Assembly (NCBI GenBank): GCA_031274565.1
Contig: JAISPY010000236.1
Location: forward strand, 1 to 12,530
DNA: 12,530 nucleotides
DNA from: Treponema sp.
GTDB taxonomy: Bacteria > Spirochaetota > Spirochaetia > Treponematales > Breznakiellaceae
Direction: 5' to 3'
This document shows positions 7,722 to 12,530 of the stretch, piece by piece. Position numbers and translations under genes: made by a program. Below the pieces are notes generated by a model that was not told where the DNA came from, ran no database searches, and saw only the letters and a list, made by a program, of their open reading frames with translations. The first letter of the stretch is position 1; every line of letters begins with the position of its first letter.

Positions 7722-8024
7722 TTAGTTGAGGACCAGGATGAGCAATGCCACCAGGAAGCCCCAGAGACATATCCCTTCGGCAAGACCCGCATAGGGCAGG
7801 GCCTTCCCCGAAAGCTCAGGGTTTTCGCTCATGGCCCCCATGGCCGCGGCCCCAATCTGGCCCACCGCAATACCCCCGGCAATACAAGAGATGCCCACCG
7901 CCAAAGCCGCGGCAATATACTTCCATATCGCGGAAGCCCCATCCCCGGTACCCTGGGCCTCCTGAGCAAAAATCAACATCGGTGAAGCGGATACCAGCAT
8001 AAGCACGATACTAACCCGTTTCAT
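7722..8024 (-). CDS. atpK: V/A-type ATPase subunit K (c-ring proteolipid)
   Basis: This subunit forms the ion-carrying rotor ring in the membrane. The 100-aa product has a signal-peptide-like start (basic MKR, hydrophobic 4-19, AQEAQG after), then two transmembrane helices (about 34-62 and 77-99) joined by a polar loop (SENPELSGK). The glycine-rich helix 1 (GGIAVGQIGAAAMGAM) includes Q56, and helix 2 holds the likely ion-binding E83 (GLAEGICLWGF). This is the single-hairpin, 8-kDa-type c subunit, not the duplicated 16-kDa form; as I recall, the Thermus c subunit also carries a cleaved leader. The ion is uncertain: Q56 is seen in sodium-binding rings, but the residues after E83 are G and W rather than the usual S/T and Y. 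A perfect AAGGAGG lies 7 bases upstream. Confidence 0.96.
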   Translation of the reverse strand: MKRVSIVLMLVSASPMLIFAQEAQGTGDGASAIWKYIAAALAVGISCIAGGIAVGQIGAAAMGAMSENPELSGKALPYAGLAEGICLWGFLVALLILVLN

Positions 8025-10069
8025 AACTTACCCTCCTTCCGAAATCGGAAAGGAGCAAATTCCACCCCGGTTTCGGTAAAAAATTTACTGAAAAACTCGT
8101 AATATTGAAGACGTACCACCTGAATGGCGACGATCATTCCCTCAAGAAGTATGATCACCGTGTTCCCCAGGATCATGATGAGCAGGGAAAACAGCCCCCC
8201 CCCGGTCAAATGGGACACCATGCCGGAAAGGGTAAAGACAATAAACGAGAGCACCCCATGGGAAAGGGCAAAGGCCCCCACCCTCAGAAAACTCACGGTG
8301 TTAGAGATATAGGTCGAGAGGGTCTCCAGGATTTCCACAAACCCTTCCATTATGAAAACCATCAAGCCCTCAGCCAGGATGGGCCGTTCCCGAGTAATGA
8401 GATGCCAGATCACGGGACCAAAGAAAATACAAAGCCCCGGAACCAAAAGGCCCACCAGATCAAAGGAGGCAAAATGCCCCCCCAGAAGGCAGCGGATAGC
8501 GATAAACAGCGCATACCAGAATAGGATCACTCCGGCTATTCCTGTTTTTGAAAAGAAGGCTTTTTCGTAGTTTTTAAGGATGATCTGGTTGATGATATTA
8601 ACCCACAGCCCGATGGAGGTGAGCAGAATTCCCACCCCCACGGTGAAGCCGAAGAAATAAAAGAGCTTGACTAGGTTATCCGCATCTGGCATGAGGGAGA
8701 GTATACGCTCAGGAGGCGCTCCGGTTTGTCCGGTAAGCCCCATGAAGAAGCCCAGTACCCTCTGGGTAAACCCTATCAAAAGCTCCTCGTTGGTAAAAAC
8801 CGTGCCGGTCAACAGCCCCATCACCATGGAGGCGCACCCTACCGCTACCAGGGGAGTCGAATACGCCCGCAGCCCTGCGAAGGTCTTGACGCCCCGTTTA
8901 CCCGAGAGAACCCCTAAGAGGAGCAGCACCAAACCCTGCCCCATATCCCCGAACATGATCCCAAAGAGGACGGTGAAGAACACCGCCACAAAAGGGGTAG
9001 GATCGATAGTTCCGTAGAGGGGCGCTCCGTAGGAAAAGACCACCCCTTCAAAGCTCCGCACAAAGGGGCCGTGTTTGAGCAAAACCGGTACTTTTTCCTT
9101 GCCTTCTTTGACGGTTGCAATTTCATCCGGGTCAAAGGCCCGTACCGCCACTCTGCCCTGGATGAGGTGGGTCAATTCCGCCACCAGACTTTCCAGAGCA
9201 TCCGCAGGCACCCAGCCAGATAAGCGGTACAGGCTCCGGGAAACCACCAGCTTACCCTTGAGCTGCGCGGCAATGGCGGCCATACGATAGGAACCCACCA
9301 AAAAACAGAGCTTAGGTCCATAGTCATCCCCCGTATGTTCCTTACGCTCCCCAAGGCCTCGCAGGTCCTGGTTTACCGCTCGAAGCCTAAGCTCAAGCCC
9401 GGTAAGCAGTTCCGGCGGAATCCGCTGATACCCTTCAGGAATGGCCAGGGGAACAAAGGCGAGTTTCTTGAGTTCCGAATCCAGGGCGAACCGGCCCTTT
9501 CGGGAAGCCGCCGCCAATATCCGGTCATCCTCCAAGGGGACGATCACCGCCCGGTTCGCCAGGCTTTCCTTAAGCTCGATTTGTCCCTGAGGATCCAGCC
9601 GCCCTACCCGGAGGGTCAAATAGGAAAGCTGATCCAAGGCGCTAAAGGGCGCGTTTAGATTGGTAAAGGCACGGGCTTCGTTCAAGGTGGCTTCCAGGTG
9701 CTCCCGTTCCTGGATAAGTTCCGCTTCCTGATCCTTTACCGCAGCCACGACCGCGCTGATCTCCTGCAGCAGGGCTTCCTCCTCAGGTCCGGGAAGCACA
9801 CTGGTCTCCTCCGGTTCGCTGGGTACCGCAATCCCCAGATACGCCGCAGCGGTTTTGAGCGTTTCAAGCTGCTCTTGGATGTGCTGGTAGTGGGCCTCCT
9901 CCCGGGCTCGAGCAGCCCCGGTCTGCTTAACCAGCGATACATCAGCCGTATCTTCGGGGTCAAGAGAAACCTGGATCACCCCTCGGTGGCCCAAAAACGC
10001 GATCAGCGTGTCCACATCCCGTTCAAGCACGGTCAATTCGATTTGCTTCATCTTCCGGGGCCGTATCAT
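8021..10069 (-). CDS. atpI: V/A-type ATPase subunit I (membrane stator, a-subunit)
   Basis: Subunit I provides the two ion half-channels beside the K ring and anchors the peripheral stalks. The 682-aa protein begins MIRPRKMKQIEL, the usual start. It has a soluble coiled-coil N-terminal half (about 1-335, with GWVP at 285-288). The membrane half starts with YGTIDPTPF (352-360) and the conserved FGIMFGDMGQGL (369-380), followed by several hydrophobic helices. The two arginines expected to face the ring glutamate are present: R596 (SFLRVGAFALSH) and R653 (VVRLQYYEFFSKFF). It overlaps the C-gene stop and the K-gene start by 4 bases each. GGAGG lies 7 bases before the ATG at 10069. Confidence 0.98.
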   Translation of the reverse strand: MIRPRKMKQIELTVLERDVDTLIAFLGHRGVIQVSLDPEDTADVSLVKQTGAARAREEAHYQHIQEQLETLKTAAAYLGIAVPSEPEETSVLPGPEEEALLQEISAVVAAVKDQEAELIQEREHLEATLNEARAFTNLNAPFSALDQLSYLTLRVGRLDPQGQIELKESLANRAVIVPLEDDRILAAASRKGRFALDSELKKLAFVPLAIPEGYQRIPPELLTGLELRLRAVNQDLRGLGERKEHTGDDYGPKLCFLVGSYRMAAIAAQLKGKLVVSRSLYRLSGWVPADALESLVAELTHLIQGRVAVRAFDPDEIATVKEGKEKVPVLLKHGPFVRSFEGVVFSYGAPLYGTIDPTPFVAVFFTVLFGIMFGDMGQGLVLLLLGVLSGKRGVKTFAGLRAYSTPLVAVGCASMVMGLLTGTVFTNEELLIGFTQRVLGFFMGLTGQTGAPPERILSLMPDADNLVKLFYFFGFTVGVGILLTSIGLWVNIINQIILKNYEKAFFSKTGIAGVILFWYALFIAIRCLLGGHFASFDLVGLLVPGLCIFFGPVIWHLITRERPILAEGLMVFIMEGFVEILETLSTYISNTVSFLRVGAFALSHGVLSFIVFTLSGMVSHLTGGGLFSLLIMILGNTVIILLEGMIVAIQVVRLQYYEFFSKFFTETGVEFAPFRFRKEGKL
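8032..8038 (-). promoter_or_regulatory. Full-consensus ribosome binding site for the c-ring gene
   Basis: AAGGAGG, a seven-base match to the anti-Shine-Dalgarno, sits 7 bases before the atpK ATG and inside the last codons of atpI. It is the strongest site seen in this operon. The likely purpose (inference) is to raise translation of the proteolipid, which is needed in many copies per enzyme, above that of the single-copy I subunit encoded just before it. Confidence 0.8.
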
Positions 10070-11091
10070 GATACTACCTCCAGCAGGGCAAGCACATCCC
10101 GGCTTGACATACCCATACCCAGGCCTTCGGCAACACTGGTCAAGAGGGCCTCTTCAAATTGTTTAAGCTTGATAAAGCAAAAGATCGAATCCATGGAAAA
10201 AGGCCGGCGGTGAAAGGAGGCCCGGGCCAAGCGGTACAGGTATTCTGAAGCGGCGTTCTGCAGATAGCGAGGGTCCGCCTTCCAATGCTCGTTCGGTTTT
10301 TCAGGATTGAGCAGGGATGCGTATTTCCACCGCGCCCAGTCGCTCCGGTTATCCAGGGCCAGGGAAAGGGAAGCTTCCGCCGAGGCCAGGAAGCGCTTGG
10401 ATTCCGGGGCGATGAGTTTTTCCTGGATCGCCTCGGGGGATAGGTCGTAATAGGTCCGCAGCCGCAAGGCCCACACCGCATTTCGCAGGACGATTTCTTC
10501 ATAGAGGATATGTTCAATAGCCCTGCGGTCCTTTTTTGACAAGGCCCGGAGGTCCTTCCACAGGGCGGTGTAGTACTGGGTATCCATCTTGGTTTGCAGG
10601 ACCACCGTATCCTGGGGGGACCGCTGCGGCCTTTGGGTAAAGGAGCGTAGTTCCTTGAGAAAACACGCAAACTCAGTTCCCTTCACCATAGCCTCCACAT
10701 CGGGATAGGCTTCAAAGGCAACGGTCCTGAACCGGCCTATATCGGTGAACCCGGGGCTTTTTTCTTCTCCTGCGGCCAAGGCATCGAGGACCACCTTCAT
10801 GTCCCCGTATTCATAACCGCGAATAAGCTGAACAAACAGGCGCGGCGGCTTTGCAAAGATGTCAACCATCGCGATGATCTGCCGCACCGACCGCTTGATG
10901 ATGCGATCTTCCAGATCAACCAGCAGTTCCCGTTCAGGAAGCTCCCGGTCGGATTGGGGAAAGAGCAGCCGGTCAAGTTCGGCAAGCCTGCTCACCCCGG
11001 CAAGTCCGGCGATCCGTTTCCCCACAAAGGATTTTCCGATGATCCCGCATGCCTTGGCATAGCCGTAGGCCCGTTCCCCCGCTCCCAGCAC
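10066..11091 (-). CDS. atpC: V/A-type ATPase subunit C (rotor collar, d-type)
   Basis: Subunit C (AC39/d family) is the funnel-shaped collar that joins the D/F shaft to the K ring. The 341-aa, all-helical protein shows family patterns near the start (YGYAKACGIIGKSFVGK, with Y near position 10) and in ALWKDL and EIVLRNAVWALRLRTYY (about 201-217). The start is GTG, immediately after the H/G stop (TAG-GTG, no gap), with AAGGA 7 bases upstream. Its position before I rather than after E differs from the common order. No defects are seen. Confidence 0.93.
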   Translation of the reverse strand: MLGAGERAYGYAKACGIIGKSFVGKRIAGLAGVSRLAELDRLLFPQSDRELPERELLVDLEDRIIKRSVRQIIAMVDIFAKPPRLFVQLIRGYEYGDMKVVLDALAAGEEKSPGFTDIGRFRTVAFEAYPDVEAMVKGTEFACFLKELRSFTQRPQRSPQDTVVLQTKMDTQYYTALWKDLRALSKKDRRAIEHILYEEIVLRNAVWALRLRTYYDLSPEAIQEKLIAPESKRFLASAEASLSLALDNRSDWARWKYASLLNPEKPNEHWKADPRYLQNAASEYLYRLARASFHRRPFSMDSIFCFIKLKQFEEALLTSVAEGLGMGMSSRDVLALLEVVS

Positions 11092-11424
11092 CTAGGGTTC
11101 CTTCACCGGCAGGCCGCTCCGGGAAAGCGCCGCTGTAACCAGGGCCGAAAACCGGTCTCCATGGCAGATCATTCCCTGGAGACTCTCCCGATACGCATCC
11201 AGTTCCCGCTGATAGGCCGCTTGCGCCTCGGCGCGTTTTTGGGCATATTCCGCGTCAATAGACGCAGCTTCCCGGCCATACCGTTCATCGTAGCGTCTGC
11301 GGTTTTGCTTCTCCCCTTCCGCAAGACGCCGATCCGCTTCCGCCTGAGCATCGTCCACAAGCGCAGCGGCTTCGGTTTCCATCTGTAATAAATGCCGCAG
11401 AACCGGTTGTTCCCTCATATACAC
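11092..11424 (-). CDS. V/A-type ATPase subunit H/G (peripheral stalk coiled coil)
   Basis: This 110-aa protein is almost entirely a charged, alanine-rich helix (about 8-85, runs such as AAALVDDAQAEADRRLAEGEK), typical of the G/H stalk subunit that pairs with E. It is the first ATPase gene of the operon, the usual place for this subunit. Identity is low in the family, so the call rests on length, coiled coil and position. Two starts are possible, ATG at 11424 or ATG at 11418; the purine-rich stretch upstream does not decide. The product is probably cytoplasmic, bound to subunit I at one end and to the head at the other. Confidence 0.85.
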   Translation of the reverse strand: MYMREQPVLRHLLQMETEAAALVDDAQAEADRRLAEGEKQNRRRYDERYGREAASIDAEYAQKRAEAQAAYQRELDAYRESLQGMICHGDRFSALVTAALSRSGLPVKEP

Positions 11425-11460
11425 CCTACCCCCGTAACCCCTAGCCGGGTGATCGATGCC

Positions 11461-11934
11461 TTAATCCAAGGCGAGGAGCATATCCTCATACTTTTTGATG
11501 ACTCCCGAAGCGCCTTGGGCATCCTTCTGAGCAACCAGGTCCCGAAAGAAATCTCCATTATCCAATAGTTGGGCCAAGCGTTTTAAGAGTCGCAGATGTT
11601 TTTCCGAATCCTTATGGGGAGTAACGATCATAAACACCAGGTACACCGGCTCTCCATCCAGGGCATCGTACTCGATCCCCTGCTTTGAAATACCCAAGAC
11701 CCCATAAATACGCTCAACCGCATTGGTCTGCCCGTGGGGAACCGCAATGCCTTTCCGAATACCCGTAGACATTTTCATTTCCCGGACCCGCAACGCTTCA
11801 AGCATCTCCTCACGAGCGCCGGATCGATAGACCTGGCAAAAATAATCCACCAGTTCCTCAAAGACTTCGTCCTTATCCTCCGCTTCTAAGCCAACCTTGA
11901 TTAGCTCCGGAGGAAATAACTCATATAAAAACAT
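11461..11934 (-). CDS. ptsN: PTS EIIA domain protein, nitrogen-type (PtsN-like)
   Basis: This 157-aa single-domain EIIA belongs to the fructose/nitrogen family. The phosphorylated histidine is H67 in GIAVPHGQT, and a second conserved histidine is H113 (EKHLRLLKRLA). No EIIB or EIIC domain is present, so a regulatory role like EIIA-Ntr is more likely than sugar uptake. In enterobacteria EIIA-Ntr controls potassium transport and stress responses. The start at 11934 is chosen because the domain begins at MFLYELFPPE and AGAGGA lies about 5 bases upstream. An in-frame ATG at 12072 would overlap secG and add 46 unconserved residues. It lies 19 bases after secG and 36 before the first ATPase gene, so co-transcription is likely. 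Confidence 0.92.
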   Translation of the reverse strand: MFLYELFPPELIKVGLEAEDKDEVFEELVDYFCQVYRSGAREEMLEALRVREMKMSTGIRKGIAVPHGQTNAVERIYGVLGISKQGIEYDALDGEPVYLVFMIVTPHKDSEKHLRLLKRLAQLLDNGDFFRDLVAQKDAQGASGVIKKYEDMLLALD

Positions 11935-11953
11935 AGGGTCCTCTCTTGAACCG

Positions 11954-12391
11954 CTATTCAGCGGTTCCGGCATCCAACTCTGGGGCGCTTGGCTCTTGAG
12001 GCACTTCCGATGCAGGCGCTTCTTCAGCGGGACTTTGGAGACTCGATGGTTCCCCTGGAGGGGTCTCTTCAACCGGGGCGGCCTCTGGTTCCTGCCACCA
12101 ATTTCGGTCTACGTCGCTGGAGAGCTGCCGGGCTGCGGATTCCACGCCGGAATCCCCGGGGCTCCGGTTCACCAGCGCGAGACCGAAACTCAGCACCAAG
12201 AACAAGGCCCCCAGGATCGACGTAGCCCGGGTGAGCACGTTTCCGGAACGGGACCCGAATGCGGAGGAGCTCCCTCCGGCAAAAATACCTCCCAAACTAT
12301 CCCCTTCCTCATTCTGTACCAAGACCAAGAGGACCAGCAGGATTGCCACCACAATAAAAAAAACCAGCAGTACCACACCGAGTATTGTCAT
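11954..12391 (-). CDS. secG: Preprotein translocase subunit SecG, with acidic C-terminal tail
   Basis: SecG assists the SecYE channel in exporting proteins across the inner membrane. The 145-aa product has two transmembrane segments (about 2-25 and 54-74). The conserved linker between them includes LVLVQ, GDSLGG and FGSRSGNVLTR (45-55). Residues 76-145 form a tail rich in Pro, Glu, Ala and Ser that core SecG proteins lack. It is low in complexity and probably disordered; its side of the membrane is not shown by the sequence. The ATG at 12391 has GGAG 10 bases upstream. It is the first gene of the cluster in the window and probably leads the transcript. Confidence 0.94.
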   Translation of the reverse strand: MTILGVVLLVFFIVVAILLVLLVLVQNEEGDSLGGIFAGGSSSAFGSRSGNVLTRATSILGALFLVLSFGLALVNRSPGDSGVESAARQLSSDVDRNWWQEPEAAPVEETPPGEPSSLQSPAEEAPASEVPQEPSAPELDAGTAE

Positions 12392-12465
12392 CTATAAAAA
12401 ACTCCATACATAGCGATTTTAGTGAAGCCGCTCAATACGCAAGCGATGATCCATCACTGTCTAGT

Positions 12466-12495
12466 ATCTTACTCTACTCTAGTATAAAAATACAA
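12466..12495 (-). promoter_or_regulatory. Weak promoter candidate upstream of secG
   Basis: On the minus strand TTGTAT (12495-12490) is followed by an 18-base spacer and TAAGAT (12471-12466). Agreement with consensus is only partial (3 and 4 of 6). It is the best pair I see in the 139-base leader 12392-12530, which is AT-rich compared with the genes and holds no ORF or tRNA that I can recognise. It is the natural place for the promoter of the secG-ptsN-ATPase block. Confidence 0.3.
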
Positions 12496-12530
12496 GCGCT
12501 TCAATGGGCAGGATAGACGCAGAGCATTTT

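Noticed and set aside
11935..12072. N-terminal extension of ptsN by 46 residues
   Set aside because: It overlaps the secG 3' end, is basic and unconserved in character, and the ATG at 11934 has a proper RBS and starts at the EIIA domain.
12392..12530. tRNA or small RNA gene in the secG leader
   Set aside because: No cloverleaf, CCA end or T-loop motif was seen, and no hairpin with a U tract. Only a weak promoter pair and short direct repeats are supported.

Overview
The window is one densely packed, leftward-transcribed gene block: every convincing gene is on the minus strand. From right to left it carries secG, ptsN (EIIA-Ntr-like), a complete nine-gene V/A-type ATPase set (subunits H/G, C, I, K, F, E, A, B, D), a UspA-type protein, a small flavodoxin-fold protein, a J-domain/TPR protein and, after a probable terminator, methionine aminopeptidase (map). 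No gene in this block is visibly broken. The sequence is GC-rich by eye, with few long intergenic gaps.

Organism (inference): a bacterium that uses a V/A-type rather than F-type rotary ATPase, next to bacterial secG, ptsN and type I map. Spirochaetes of the Treponema/Spirochaeta group fit best, since they are known for V-type ATPases and have PtsN-like proteins. No rRNA or species marker is present, so this remains a best guess.

Layout. 12392-12530 is a leader with a weak promoter candidate. 11954-12391 is secG (protein export channel) and 11461-11934 is ptsN. 2846-11424 is the ATPase: peripheral stalk H/G and E, central stalk C, D and F, membrane parts I and K, and headpiece A and B. Junctions are mostly 4-base ATGA overlaps or gaps of 0-36 bases, so translation is probably coupled. 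uspA overlaps the D gene by 4 bases. A 53-base leader with repeated GGGGAT motifs precedes the flavodoxin-like gene and then the J-domain gene. A hairpin with a U-rich tail (1039-1070) closes this block before map.

The left edge is the most unusual part. Two consensus-like leftward promoters (TTGACA-N17-TAAAAT and TTGACA-N16-TATAAA) lie at and just past the end of map. They are followed by a perfect AAGGAG ribosome binding site, an in-frame GTG/ATG start, and at least 15 perfect copies of a 7-bp repeat running off the window. On the minus strand the repeat is open in all three frames and encodes HSTLNTQ heptapeptides. This is the arrangement expected of a repeat-switched (phase-variable) gene, but the gene body lies outside the window.
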